This document shows positions 1 through 8,184 of a DNA stretch of 64,000 nt, piece by piece; the first letter of the stretch is position 1; every line of letters begins with the position of its first letter. The position numbers and the translations under genes were made by a program. Under the pieces are notes generated by a model. The model searched no databases and was not told where the DNA came from. It saw nothing but the letters and a program-made list of their open reading frames with translations. Source of the DNA: Rhodococcus sp. WMMA185 (GTDB lineage: Bacteria > Actinomycetota > Actinomycetes > Mycobacteriales > Mycobacteriaceae); contig NZ_CP017014.1 of assembly GCF_001767395.1 (NCBI RefSeq), positions 4,357,012-4,421,011 of the forward strand. Reading direction: 5' to 3'.

Positions 1-252
1 CATGTGCCACGTCAGCCGCAGTCCCCAGATCGCAACGAGCACGAAGATCAGCCACCGCCGGAGCCCATCGCCCTCGCCGAGGACGGCAGCGATGAGTGCC
101 ACCAAGACGAATCCGAGTCCCCAGGACACGTCGACGACGTTGTACCGTCTGATTCGCCTCCCGATCAGGTACGTCGCTGCTTGGAGGAGGGCGAGTACCA
201 GCAGACTCGCAAGGGATATAACGGCGAAGTTCGACCAGTCGAATCCGTTCAT
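1..252 (-). CDS. DUF1295 membrane protein, 3' part cut by the window
   Basis: The first 84 residues are visible; the rest lies beyond position 1. They begin MNGFDWSNFAVISL, then two hydrophobic stretches (about residues 9-28 and 48-62) around a charged RRIRRYNVVDVSWG segment, and a third hydrophobic stretch before LTWH. This is the usual start of DUF1295 (steroid 5-alpha-reductase-like) membrane proteins, which have several transmembrane segments and unknown substrates. The ATG overlaps the stop of the CFA-type methyltransferase by ATGA, so the two are translationally coupled. In Mycobacterium tuberculosis the gene at this place in the same gene order is Rv0446c. The family call rests on the N-terminal third plus gene order, so it is good but not certain. 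Confidence 0.75.
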   Translation of the reverse strand, partial: MNGFDWSNFAVISLASLLVLALLQAATYLIGRRIRRYNVVDVSWGLGFVLVALIAAVLGEGDGLRRWLIFVLVAIWGLRLTWHM

Positions 253-1589
253 CTGTTTGTTCCCGTTCTCTCGAGGACGAGTTGCGCGGCGTCGATGTAT
301 CCGGATCTGAACCCTGCTTCCGAGTAGCAGAGGTAGAAGTGCCACATTCGGCGGAATATCTCGTCGAACCCGAGCTCTTCTGCCCGCGAGCTGGCCGAGC
401 CGAATCGCTCCTTCCACAAACGCAGCGTCTCCGCATAGTGCCGGCCCATACTCGAGCGTTCCCGCACGCGCAGCGTCGTATGCTGCGCCGCGATGGACTC
501 GATGGCCTTGCTCGAAGGAAGGCACCCGCCCGGAAAGATGTACTTGTGCACCCAGGTGTAGGTGTTGCGGGTTTGCAGCATCCGATCGTGCGGCATCGTG
601 ATGGCTTGCAGCGCCACCTTCCCGCCAGGGGCGAGAAGTCGGTCGAGCACACTGAAGTACTTTGCCCAGTACTGATGTCCAACGGCTTCGATCATCTCCA
701 CTGACACGATCGCGTCGTACTCACCGTCGACTTCGCGATAGTCGAGAAGGTCTATCTGGACCGACTTCGAGTGGCCGGCCTCGGCAACACGCCTACGAGC
801 CAGGTGCTGCTGTTCGCGCGACAGTGTTACCGAACGGACCGTCGCGCCGCGCTGCGCCGCCCTGATGCACAGTTCTCCCCAACCGGTCCCTACCTCCAAC
901 AGGCGAGTACCGACGCCTACGCCGGCCAGGTCGAGCAGCCGATCGATCTTGTTGCGCTGGGAATCTGCGAGATCCTCCCACTTCGGCGCGCTCTGCGGGG
1001 TGGGTGCCTCCAAGACTGTGACGCCGCGTACCTCCCCGACCTGGGTGGGGGCCGAAGGGAACAGTGCACACGAGTACGTCATCGTCTCGTCGAGGAACGT
1101 CTCGAACAATTCGTTGGACAGATCGTAGTGACGGGAAATGTTCGAGCGGGCATTTCGTTCGGTATTGCGCTCTTGCTCTGGGTGTTTGGCGACATAGAGC
1201 GTGCGGAGCCGTTGCAGTGGACGCGGTATGAGCGCCGAGATCCGCGAGGCGAACACTGTCAGTACCGCTGCGAGGTCTGGTGACGTCCAGTCGCCGGCCA
1301 TGTACGACTCGCCGAAACCGATGAGCCCACTAGCCCCGACTCGTCTGGCGAACGCATCGGGGTTGCGGATGATCATGCGAGGCAGTATCTCCTTGCCGCG
1401 ACTCGCCCCCACCAGAGTGCCGTCGGGGTACTCGATTCGAACATCGAGTCCAGCCGCGGCACGTCGGAACAGTCGATCGGCGACCTTCGCCGACACGGAA
1501 GCTCGCAGGCCGGTAGGCACTTCGGCCAGCCCTGGCCAAGCTTGATTGTCGATCGGCCGGTCGAGGTCTGTTTCCTTCTTCGTTCTCAC
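249..1589 (-). CDS. ufaA1: CFA-synthase-like SAM-dependent fatty acyl methyltransferase
   Basis: Predicted cytosolic enzyme of 446 residues that transfers a methyl or methylene group from SAM to an unsaturated acyl chain of a phospholipid. The SAM-binding motif EVGTGWGE lies at about residues 232-239. The family segment with HYDLSNELF and TYSCALF lies at about 153-177, and a conserved VEMIEAVG follows near 310. The C-terminal CYSEAGFR block is also typical. I chose the GTG at 1589 because AAGGAG stands just upstream and the GTG overlaps the DUF1365 stop (GTGA); a longer reading would overlap that gene by 60 bases. It is third in the operon FAD protein - DUF1365 - this - DUF1295, matching M. 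tuberculosis ufaA1 (Rv0447c). Whether the product is cyclopropane, methyl-branched or furan fatty acid cannot be told from sequence. Confidence 0.88.
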   Translation of the reverse strand: MRTKKETDLDRPIDNQAWPGLAEVPTGLRASVSAKVADRLFRRAAAGLDVRIEYPDGTLVGASRGKEILPRMIIRNPDAFARRVGASGLIGFGESYMAGDWTSPDLAAVLTVFASRISALIPRPLQRLRTLYVAKHPEQERNTERNARSNISRHYDLSNELFETFLDETMTYSCALFPSAPTQVGEVRGVTVLEAPTPQSAPKWEDLADSQRNKIDRLLDLAGVGVGTRLLEVGTGWGELCIRAAQRGATVRSVTLSREQQHLARRRVAEAGHSKSVQIDLLDYREVDGEYDAIVSVEMIEAVGHQYWAKYFSVLDRLLAPGGKVALQAITMPHDRMLQTRNTYTWVHKYIFPGGCLPSSKAIESIAAQHTTLRVRERSSMGRHYAETLRLWKERFGSASSRAEELGFDEIFRRMWHFYLCYSEAGFRSGYIDAAQLVLERTGTNR

Positions 1590-2323
1590 TGGGCTTTCTC
1601 CTTCAAGTGACCGGGTCGAGCCATGACCGGGAGTCCGCGGGCCCACAAAGTGATTCCCTGGACGCGAATTCGAGCAGAGACTGCGAGAGGTGCAAGGGGG
1701 AAACGTAATTGAGTTCTCAGGATCGTCCGGAGGGTGACGGTCTGACGCTTCCCGCGTACCGAAGCGGTGAACGGAGCGTGACCGTCCCGGTGAAGAACCA
1801 CGGTCAGCGCGAGGGTGTCACTTGGCTCTGGCAGCCACATGTCGTACCGTCCGCTCACGTCATTGAACGGCGAGACATAGAACTGCTTGTCCGTTTGGGC
1901 CCAGGCGTTGGTATCGGGTTCGATCAGATAGCTGTGCCGTTGACCGTATGTGTTGTGTACCTCGGCGACTATGCATCGCAAGTTGCCGGCAGGGTCGTGG
2001 CACCAGTACACGCTCAGCGGATTGAAGACGTAGCCGAGAACTCGTGCGTTGAGCAGAGCCGTAACCCGGCCGCCTTCGAGGTTGATGCCGTGCGCCGTGA
2101 GGAATGCGTCGACCCTTCGCCGCAGCGTGTCCGGTCGGCTGTCGTCTCCGGGCTCGAAGTGGTCCTCAGCGAGGAAGCGTGCGAAGGGCCGCAGCCATGG
2201 AGACAATCGGGGTAGGGCGTCGAGATCGACGAACCAGTTGTAGCTCGTGTATTCGAAGCTGTTGCGGATGGGCTCGACGCGTGCGTGCCGAATTGTCGTC
2301 GCGTAGATCGCTGGGCTGGTCAC
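1586..2323 (-). CDS. DUF1365 protein
   Basis: A 245-residue protein of the DUF1365 family. The signature is the RVTALLNARVLGYVFNPLSVYW block near residues 85-110, followed by a VAEVHNTYGQRH segment and a KQFYVSPFNDVSGRY segment. The enzymatic role is not established; the family almost always sits between an FAD amine-oxidase-like protein and a CFA-type methyltransferase, so a role in making a modified membrane lipid is inferred. The start is the GTG at 2323, preceded by GGAGGAGG at ideal spacing and overlapping the stop of the upstream FAD gene (GTGA). An in-frame ATG further upstream would lie well inside the FAD gene and has no comparable ribosome site. Confidence 0.88.
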   Translation of the reverse strand: MTSPAIYATTIRHARVEPIRNSFEYTSYNWFVDLDALPRLSPWLRPFARFLAEDHFEPGDDSRPDTLRRRVDAFLTAHGINLEGGRVTALLNARVLGYVFNPLSVYWCHDPAGNLRCIVAEVHNTYGQRHSYLIEPDTNAWAQTDKQFYVSPFNDVSGRYDMWLPEPSDTLALTVVLHRDGHAPFTASVRGKRQTVTLRTILRTQLRFPLAPLAVSARIRVQGITLWARGLPVMARPGHLKEKAQ

Positions 2324-3654
2324 GATACCTCCTCCCGCTTGTGATCTTGCGCGATCGGGGTTTCCCATTCTCCGCCGATCCTCTCGGCTGCCCTCGAGCC
2401 CGATAGAGCTCCGTCCTCGTGAAACCCCCAACCTTGATATGCCCCAGCGAAAGCGACGGTATCGGTCGACAGTTCACCCATTCTGGATTGAGCAGCAACG
2501 GAATTAGGGGTATAGATGGGATGTTCATAGGTCATCTCGGCGATAACCTTGGCTGGATCGACGAGATGATCACCGCCGAGGGTGACCAGAAATCTCCTGT
2601 CTCGCACGGCATCCAGGCGCATCAAGCGTGTGATGTCGTAGGTGACAATTACTCCGGACGCATCCACGGCATCGGCCGGGGTCAGGTAGTTCCAGGATGC
2701 TCGCGCGTTCTTTGCTCGAGGCAGTAGCGATTCGTCCGTATGCAGTTGAGCACGATTCACCGTGTACGGCATACCGCCGAGCACCTCGGTCTCGAGTTTG
2801 GACGGCTTGCCGAGCATCGCGAGCGCCTGCCCTGGGTGCACTGCCACCACAGCAGCGTCGTAATAGCGGACGTCGCCTTTGCTGTCTACGATGCACGCGC
2901 CGTCGTCGTTGCGGTCCAATCGCTTCACCGACGTATCGAGAAGTATCTCGTCGATGTGTGTCGCTACCTTCTCGACATACCTGGCCGAACCGCCGGTCAC
3001 CGTTCTCCACGTGGGCGAACCGAAGACCGTCAGCATCCCGTGGTGATCGAGGAACGTGAACAGGTACCGCGCCGGGTAACGGGACGCCGAATCAGGATCG
3101 CACGACCACACTGCGGCGACCAATGGAGTCATGAAGTGTTCGACGAAGTACCGGTTGAAGCGGTTGCGGGCGAGGAAGTCGCCCAACGACTCTTGCGCGT
3201 CACGCTCGGTGGCGGGAGTGTCGAGCAGTGCGCGTGCGCGGCGGTGGAACCGGAGTATCTCACCGAGCATCCGCCAGTAACGAGGCTTCCTCAGGTTGGC
3301 TGTTGTCGGGAATAGCCCGCGAAGACCCTTCGCGCCCGCATACTCGAGTCCGTCGACGTCGGACCGAATCGACATCGACATGTCTGACTCCTGGGTGGCC
3401 ACGTCGAGCTCCGCGAACAGGCGGAGCAGCGTCGGGTAGGTGCGGTCGTTGTGCACGATGAAGCCCGTATCGACATCCACTTCGGCGCCGGAGTCGAGAG
3501 TCAGGTGATGGGTATGAGCGTGGCCGCCGAGTCGAGTGTCGGCCTCGTAGAGGGTGACACGATCACGGCGTGAGAGAACATAGGCAGCGGTCAGTCCTGC
3601 GACGCCGCTGCCGATCACGGCGACGTCTCTCCGCTGGGGGCGAGCTGTGTCCAT
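2320..3654 (-). CDS. FAD-dependent amine-oxidase-like oxidoreductase
   Basis: A 444-residue flavoprotein. The dinucleotide-binding motif GSGVAG is at residues 15-20, followed by the expected acidic end of strand 2 (LYEADTRLGGHA). The C-terminal FAD contact region GAYQGWGFHEDGALSG is near residue 410. It is the first gene of the operon and corresponds in order to M. tuberculosis Rv0449c. Substrate unknown; desaturation or oxidation of an acyl chain is an inference from its partners. The first in-frame ATG (3663) overlaps the promoter -10 box CCGAAT, so it cannot be in the mRNA. The ATG at 3654 sits about where transcription should begin, so the message is probably leaderless. Confidence 0.87.
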   Translation of the reverse strand: MDTARPQRRDVAVIGSGVAGLTAAYVLSRRDRVTLYEADTRLGGHAHTHHLTLDSGAEVDVDTGFIVHNDRTYPTLLRLFAELDVATQESDMSMSIRSDVDGLEYAGAKGLRGLFPTTANLRKPRYWRMLGEILRFHRRARALLDTPATERDAQESLGDFLARNRFNRYFVEHFMTPLVAAVWSCDPDSASRYPARYLFTFLDHHGMLTVFGSPTWRTVTGGSARYVEKVATHIDEILLDTSVKRLDRNDDGACIVDSKGDVRYYDAAVVAVHPGQALAMLGKPSKLETEVLGGMPYTVNRAQLHTDESLLPRAKNARASWNYLTPADAVDASGVIVTYDITRLMRLDAVRDRRFLVTLGGDHLVDPAKVIAEMTYEHPIYTPNSVAAQSRMGELSTDTVAFAGAYQGWGFHEDGALSGSRAAERIGGEWETPIAQDHKREEVS

Positions 3655-3661
3655 ATCAATC

Positions 3662-3688
3662 ATTCGGAGCTGGGGATGTGTCGGATGG
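3662..3688 (-). promoter_or_regulatory. SigK-type ECF promoter of the FAD/CFA operon
   Basis: Read on the minus strand: CCATCC (3688-3683), 15 bases, CCGAAT (3667-3662). From memory, the M. tuberculosis SigK consensus uses these same two boxes with a similar spacer. The start codon at 3654 is 8 nt after the -10 box, consistent with a leaderless transcript. The same architecture recurs at 4535-4561 and 4586-4612. Confidence 0.75.
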
Positions 3689-3744
3689 CCGAGGGGTGCG
3701 TCGGATGCTGGAGCCGGGGAAGGAATGTGGTGCTCATGTAGAAA

Positions 3745-3779
3745 CCCGGCGGTATCGCGCTGAGACCGATACCGCCGGG
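3745..3779 (-). terminator. Hairpin terminator of the fasciclin gene
   Basis: Perfect 13-bp inverted repeat CCCGGCGGTATCG / CGATACCGCCGGG with a 9-nt loop, followed on the minus strand by TTTC. It lies 54 bp after the fasciclin stop codon and before the next operon's promoter, so it separates the two units. Confidence 0.75.
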
Positions 3780-3833
3780 CGTACTACCGAGATCCGAGTA
3801 CCTGCTCGTGCAAGTACTTACTCGGGCATCTAC

Positions 3834-4487
3834 TTACTGGGGCATCAAGACGGTGTCCACGAGGTACACCGTGGCGTTGGCGGTCTGGATGCCGCCGCAG
3901 ATGACGCCCGCGTCGTTGACCATCAGGTTGTCACCCGAACCCGTGACGGTGACCGTGCCACCTTCGACGGTGGCGTGCTCGCCGACGATGTCACTCGGTG
4001 GGATCTGGCCGGGGACTACGTGATAGGTCAGGATCTGGGTGAGCAGCGCAGAATCGGTCGACAGAGTGTCGATCGTCGCCGGGTCGAGCTTGGCGAATGC
4101 GTCATCCACGGGGGCGAAGACCGTGAACTCCGATCCGTTGAGAGTGTCGACGAGGTTGACATCCGGGTTCAGCTGCCCGGAAACCGCTGCCGCGAGAGTG
4201 GTGAGTACGGGGCTGTTGGAAGCCGCGGTGGCGACGGGTTCGACCGCCATCGCATCGATCGAGCCGGGGCCGTCAGGCACCGACGCCGCGTAGTCCGCGC
4301 AACCCGGTCCGACCAGGTTCGCAGCCGGATCCGCGGTGGCAGGTGTCGTTGTCGCCTCAGCTGTCGTGGTCTCGGCTGCCGTCGTCGTGTTGTTCGCGGA
4401 GCCGTTGTCATCCGAGGAGCACGCTGCGCCCATCAGTGCCAGGGATGCGGTTGCTGCGACTGCCAGAACTCGGGTGGTGACCTTCAT
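3834..4487 (-). CDS. Fasciclin (FAS1) domain lipoprotein, MPT83/MPT70-like
   Basis: A 217-residue exported protein. Residues 1-23 form a signal peptide ending LALMGAAC, with Cys22 as the probable lipidation site although the lipobox is not textbook. A Thr/Ala-rich linker (about 24-58) leads to one FAS1 domain (about 80-217) with the conserved [14 protein letters not shown] and LTYHVVPGQ motifs and the late LVDTVLMPQ strand. It is close in plan to the mycobacterial MPT83/MPT70 antigens, whose genes belong to the SigK regulon. The start at 4487 follows GAGAGG and is the only one that gives a signal peptide. A SigK-type promoter lies 48-74 nt upstream. Function in adhesion or envelope organisation is inferred from the family. 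Confidence 0.9.
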   Translation of the reverse strand: MKVTTRVLAVAATASLALMGAACSSDDNGSANNTTTAAETTTAEATTTPATADPAANLVGPGCADYAASVPDGPGSIDAMAVEPVATAASNSPVLTTLAAAVSGQLNPDVNLVDTLNGSEFTVFAPVDDAFAKLDPATIDTLSTDSALLTQILTYHVVPGQIPPSDIVGEHATVEGGTVTVTGSGDNLMVNDAGVICGGIQTANATVYLVDTVLMPQ

Positions 4488-4534
4488 TGTTTTGCCTCTC
4501 GCTGATGTGTGTGGATAAGTACCGTGCGACAGGA

Positions 4535-4561
4535 GTTCGGAGCGGTATCCGAATCGGATGG
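4535..4561 (-). promoter_or_regulatory. SigK-type ECF promoter of the fasciclin gene
   Basis: Minus strand: CCATCC (4561-4556), 15 bases, CCGAAC (4540-4535), one base off the CCGAAT box of the neighbouring operon. The -35 box lies in one arm of a perfect 14-bp inverted repeat (4550-4563 and 4584-4597) whose other arm holds the -35 box of the divergent lipocalin promoter. Confidence 0.7.
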
Positions 4562-4585
4562 GTGGATTTTTTCGACTTCTGCTAC

Positions 4586-4612
4586 CCATCCGATTCGCGA
4601 GGGGTTTCGAAT
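4586..4612 (+). promoter_or_regulatory. SigK-type ECF promoter of the lipocalin gene
   Basis: Plus strand: CCATCC (4586-4591), 15 bases, TCGAAT (4607-4612). It is the mirror image of the fasciclin promoter, so the two -35 boxes stand back to back about 24 bp apart. The leader before the lipocalin start would be about 75 nt. Confidence 0.65.
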
Positions 4613-4694
4613 GACTCTCGAGAGAGTCCCGTGGGGTGACTCGCTCTACGCTGCTTGCTTCTTATCGACTGCATGATTGTTGAAAGGACTCGAG

Positions 4695-5318
4695 ATGACC
4701 CGCCCTATGGTTCGTGGATTCATAACCGGAATGCTGGCCTCAGCTCTCGCTCTGGTGCTGTCCGCGGGCCCTGCACAGGCTCAGCCGCCAGGGCCGGAAG
4801 ACATACCGGGCGCGCTGGAACCGGTTCCTTCTCTTGATATTCAGAGATACCTCGGCACGTGGTATCAGTTGGCTGCCGTACCCCAGCCGTTCAACCTGAA
4901 CTGCGCGCGGGACACTTCGGCGACGTACGGATATGTCGATTCATCGAACATCAGCGTCGCCAACAGGTGCACGACCTGGACGGGAGGAACGAGCGGCGTC
5001 AACGGGAATGCGCGCGTCAACGATCCGGCCACCAACGCCCAACTGCACGTGAGCTTTACCGATGTGCCCTTCCAAGGTTCGCCGGACGGCCCCACCAACT
5101 ACGTGGTCACCTACATCGCCGATGACTACTCATGGGCGCTGGTCGGTGATCCGGCACGTTCGTCGGGATTCGTCCTCTCTCGTACGCCGGCGGTCGACGA
5201 TGCGGGGTGGACGCAGATCCGGCAGGTGGTGGAGTGGCGTGGCTACAACTCGTGCTTGTTGCTGACATCCCCGACCACCGGTGGACGAGAGGACATTGTG
5301 CCGCTGTGCACCGTCTGA
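4695..5318 (+). CDS. Secreted lipocalin (Blc-like)
   Basis: A 207-residue protein with a signal peptide of about 29 residues (hydrophobic core at 10-24, AQA cleavage motif). The lipocalin fold signature GTWYQLA is at residues 54-60. Conserved strands include YVVTYIADDYSWALVGDP and a SGFVLSRTP block, as in Blc/apolipoprotein D proteins that bind small hydrophobic ligands. Four cysteines in the mature part could form disulfides. There is no lipobox, so it is probably free or loosely wall-associated. The ATG at 4695 follows GAAAGGA; a TTG further upstream is less likely. The SigK-type promoter suggests it works with the modified lipids or envelope proteins of the neighbouring units. Its last 76 bases overlap the end of the opposite-strand SDR gene. 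Confidence 0.85.
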   Translation: MTRPMVRGFITGMLASALALVLSAGPAQAQPPGPEDIPGALEPVPSLDIQRYLGTWYQLAAVPQPFNLNCARDTSATYGYVDSSNISVANRCTTWTGGTSGVNGNARVNDPATNAQLHVSFTDVPFQGSPDGPTNYVVTYIADDYSWALVGDPARSSGFVLSRTPAVDDAGWTQIRQVVEWRGYNSCLLLTSPTTGGREDIVPLCTV

Positions 5319-6784
5319 CGGGCCGCGCAGCCGGTGATGTTCTCCAACATTCCTTTGAAGATGATTCCGTGGAACGGCAGGATGGAATACCAATAAATGC
5401 GTCCAGCTAGACCTTTGGGGAAGAATATCGCGCGTTGATCGAGGCGCGAGCGACCCGCACCAACCGCATGCACGCGCCATTCGAGCCACGCCGCGCCCGG
5501 TAGCCGCATCTCAGCGCGCAGGCGCAGCAAGGTTCCTCGGTCGATGCGCTCTACACGCCAAAAGTCCAACGGGTCACCGGTGTTGAGCTGCTTCTGGTTT
5601 CGGCGTCCTCGGGCAAGTCCGACACCCCCGACAACTCGATCCAGCCAGCCGCGAATGGACCATGCGAGAGGGGAGGAGTACCAACCGTTCTCGCCGCCGA
5701 TACTCTCGACCACACTCCATAGCGTTGCGGCGTCGGCGTCACACTCCTTCGTGTGTTCGTCGGTGTAGACGACTTCGCCGGCCCAGTGGGGGTCCGATGG
5801 AAGGGGCTGCGAGGGTGCGTCCACCGGAGATGCCCCGGCCCATGAGGTCTCCACATCACCGTTGTCCGTTCGCCACAGCGCCAATCGCACGGCTTCCCGA
5901 TACGCCGTCAGCCCCTCTTTCGGAGGCGGGATGATTTCGTCGATGTCGTGCTCCGAGGCAACGGCATCGTCGCGCAGTGATTCGATCAACGCTCGGCCGA
6001 GCGACGGGGGAATAGGGGTTACGAGTCCGATCCACAAGCCTGCAAGTTTCGGTGTCAGGACGGGTAGGACGAGAATGCGACGGCGCCCGAGACCGGCGAT
6101 CTCCGCGTAGATCTGCATCATCTCGCCGTACCTGATGACGTCGGGACCGCCGATGTCATAGGTGCGGCTACGCGGAAGTGGAGCCTCCGCCGCCTCCACG
6201 AGATAGTGCAGCACGTCTCGAACTGCGATCGGCTGGATCTTGTTGTTCACCCAACGCGGGGTGGTCATCACCGGCAATCGGTTGGTCAGATGCCGAATCA
6301 TCTCGAAGGACGCCGAGCCTGCTCCGATGACGACACCGGCCTGCAGAACCATTGTGGGAATACCGGATTCGATGAGGATCTGGCCGACTCGCGTTCGAGA
6401 ACGCAGGTGCGGGGAAAGATCTGCCGAGTCGGGATGCAGCCCGCTGAGGTAGACGATGCGGCTCACGCCACAATTTCGGGCTGCCTCCACGACGTTCTCC
6501 GCGCCGATACGTTCGGCCTCCTCGAATTCCTCCGCGCCGCCCATCGAATGTACGAGGTAGTAGACGACATCGACGTCTGTGAATGCGGCAGCGAGCGATG
6601 CGGGATCGCTCAGGTCACCGCGGGCTATCTCGACTTCGGAGGCCCAGGGAACGTCCGTCAGTTTGTCGGGCGAGCGTGCCAGCACGCGCACCTGGTAGCC
6701 GACTTCAACGAGCCGGGGGGCGAGGCGTCCGCCGATGTACCCGGTAGAACCCGTGACCAGCGCGCGTAGCTGCGCCATGTCCAC
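5243..6784 (-). CDS. SDR-type NAD(P)-binding protein with DUF2867 C-terminus
   Basis: A 513-residue two-part protein. The N-terminal half is an atypical SDR/NmrA-like Rossmann fold with TGSTGYIGG at residues 11-19 and YYLVHSMGG near 75, and it lacks an obvious YxxxK pair. The C-terminal part (about 330-490) looks like DUF2867, a START-like fold, with the DPLDFWRV and LRAEMRLPGAAWLEW strands and the closing YSILPFHGIIF segment. Its substrate is unknown. The GTG at 6784 is 6-7 nt after GGAGG and is preferred over the ATG two codons later. It is divergent from the TIGR01777 gene, a protein of related two-domain plan in the opposite order. The last 25 codons run antisense through the end of the lipocalin gene. 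Confidence 0.82.
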   Translation of the reverse strand: MDMAQLRALVTGSTGYIGGRLAPRLVEVGYQVRVLARSPDKLTDVPWASEVEIARGDLSDPASLAAAFTDVDVVYYLVHSMGGAEEFEEAERIGAENVVEAARNCGVSRIVYLSGLHPDSADLSPHLRSRTRVGQILIESGIPTMVLQAGVVIGAGSASFEMIRHLTNRLPVMTTPRWVNNKIQPIAVRDVLHYLVEAAEAPLPRSRTYDIGGPDVIRYGEMMQIYAEIAGLGRRRILVLPVLTPKLAGLWIGLVTPIPPSLGRALIESLRDDAVASEHDIDEIIPPPKEGLTAYREAVRLALWRTDNGDVETSWAGASPVDAPSQPLPSDPHWAGEVVYTDEHTKECDADAATLWSVVESIGGENGWYSSPLAWSIRGWLDRVVGGVGLARGRRNQKQLNTGDPLDFWRVERIDRGTLLRLRAEMRLPGAAWLEWRVHAVGAGRSRLDQRAIFFPKGLAGRIYWYSILPFHGIIFKGMLENITGCAARQTVHSGTMSSRPPVVGDVSNKHEL

Positions 6785-6837
6785 ACGTTACCTCCATTTG
6801 CCCGTGTTTCGGTTTGGTTCGCAGCTAGGGTCGGGGG

Positions 6838-8184
6838 ATGGGCATCGTGTACTCGAGTGTCATCGAAGCCCCACGGGACGAGTTGTTCGCCTGGCATACG
6901 AGGCCGGGGGCCTTCACCCGACTGTCACCGCCGTGGCAACCACTGACGTTGGCCAGGGAGTCCGATTCCTTGAAGTCGGGGAAGGCGGAACTACGGCTGC
7001 CCGGCGGTCTGCCATGGGTCGCACAACACGATCGGGACGAGTACGACCCGCCGCACCGGTTCGTCGACTACTCCTCGGCATTGCCGATGAGATTGCTCGT
7101 ACCGTGGCGGCATACACACACGTTCGACGCCCTGTCGGAGGGTTCGACCCGGGTAACCGATCATGTCGACACCCTTGTGCCGGCCAGGTTCCTTCGGTCG
7201 ACATTCGTCTACCGCCACCGCCAACTCGCGGACGACATCGCCCGGCACCAGTGGGCGTCCACGCTCCTGCCGGAGCCCCTCACGATCGCGGTGACGGGCA
7301 GTTCGGGTCTCGTCGGTTCGGCGCTGACCGCGTTCCTGAGCACGGGCGGGCACCGAGTGGTGCGCCTCGTGCGCCACTCCCCAGGTTCTCCTGACGAACG
7401 GCTATGGAACCCGTTCGACCCCGCCGGCGACCTTCTCGACGGGGTCGATGCGGTAATCCACCTTGCCGGTGCATCCATCGCGGGAAGGTTCACCGACACC
7501 CACCGTCGGGCGATCAGGGGCAGTCGCATCGAGCCAACGCGACGCCTGGCCGAGGCGGCTGCCGAGGGTGGGGCGAAGGTATTCGTCAGTGCTTCGGCGA
7601 TCGGGTACTACGGCCCACAGCGTGGTGATGCGATTCTCGACGAGCGCAGTGAGCGCGGTGACGGGTTCCTTGCCGACGTCGTGGCGGAGTGGGAAGAAGC
7701 ATCAAAGGTTGCCGCCGAGGCGGGGTTGCGGGTGGTGAATGTTCGAACCGGGATCGTGCAGTCGCCGAAGGGTGGTGTGCTGCGACTACAGAGGCCCCTC
7801 TTCGAGGCCGGTCTCGGCGGCCGGTTGGGGACGGGAACGCAGTGGTTGTCATGGATCGACATCGACGACCTCGTGGACGTGTACCACCGCGCCCTGGTCG
7901 ACTCGGAGTTGCGGGGAGCGGTCAACGCGGTGGCACCCAATCCCGTCCGCAACGAGGAATACACCGCCGTGCTCGCCTCTGTGCTCCGCCGCCCGGCATT
8001 TGTACCGGTACCCGATTTCGGGCCGAAGCTACTGCTCGGCGAGCAGGGCGCGCGTGAACTCGCCCTGGCCGATCAGCGGGTTACTCCGGGGCGCCTCCTC
8101 GAACGGGACCACTGCTTCCGGCGGCCCGACCTCGGCACGGCGCTGCGCCATCAGCTGGGGCGCTTCAAGACGGACGTGGGGTAG
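6838..8184 (+). CDS. TIGR01777 family epimerase with N-terminal START-like domain
   Basis: A 448-residue protein. Residues 1-140 look like an SRPBCC/START-like domain (VYSSVIEAPRDELFAWH). Residues 148-445 form an SDR epimerase-like domain with TGSSGLVGS at 153-161, IHLAGASIAGRF and SASAIGYYG, as in YfcH/TIGR01777 proteins. The small C-terminal DUF1731-like part follows (NEEYTAVLASVLRRPAFVPVP). The reaction is not established for the family. The ATG is the only start near the divergent gene, 53 bp away, so the two genes probably share a bidirectional promoter. The 3' end overlaps the MmcQ/YjbR gene on the opposite strand by 20 bp. Confidence 0.87.
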   Translation: MGIVYSSVIEAPRDELFAWHTRPGAFTRLSPPWQPLTLARESDSLKSGKAELRLPGGLPWVAQHDRDEYDPPHRFVDYSSALPMRLLVPWRHTHTFDALSEGSTRVTDHVDTLVPARFLRSTFVYRHRQLADDIARHQWASTLLPEPLTIAVTGSSGLVGSALTAFLSTGGHRVVRLVRHSPGSPDERLWNPFDPAGDLLDGVDAVIHLAGASIAGRFTDTHRRAIRGSRIEPTRRLAEAAAEGGAKVFVSASAIGYYGPQRGDAILDERSERGDGFLADVVAEWEEASKVAAEAGLRVVNVRTGIVQSPKGGVLRLQRPLFEAGLGGRLGTGTQWLSWIDIDDLVDVYHRALVDSELRGAVNAVAPNPVRNEEYTAVLASVLRRPAFVPVPDFGPKLLLGEQGARELALADQRVTPGRLLERDHCFRRPDLGTALRHQLGRFKTDVG

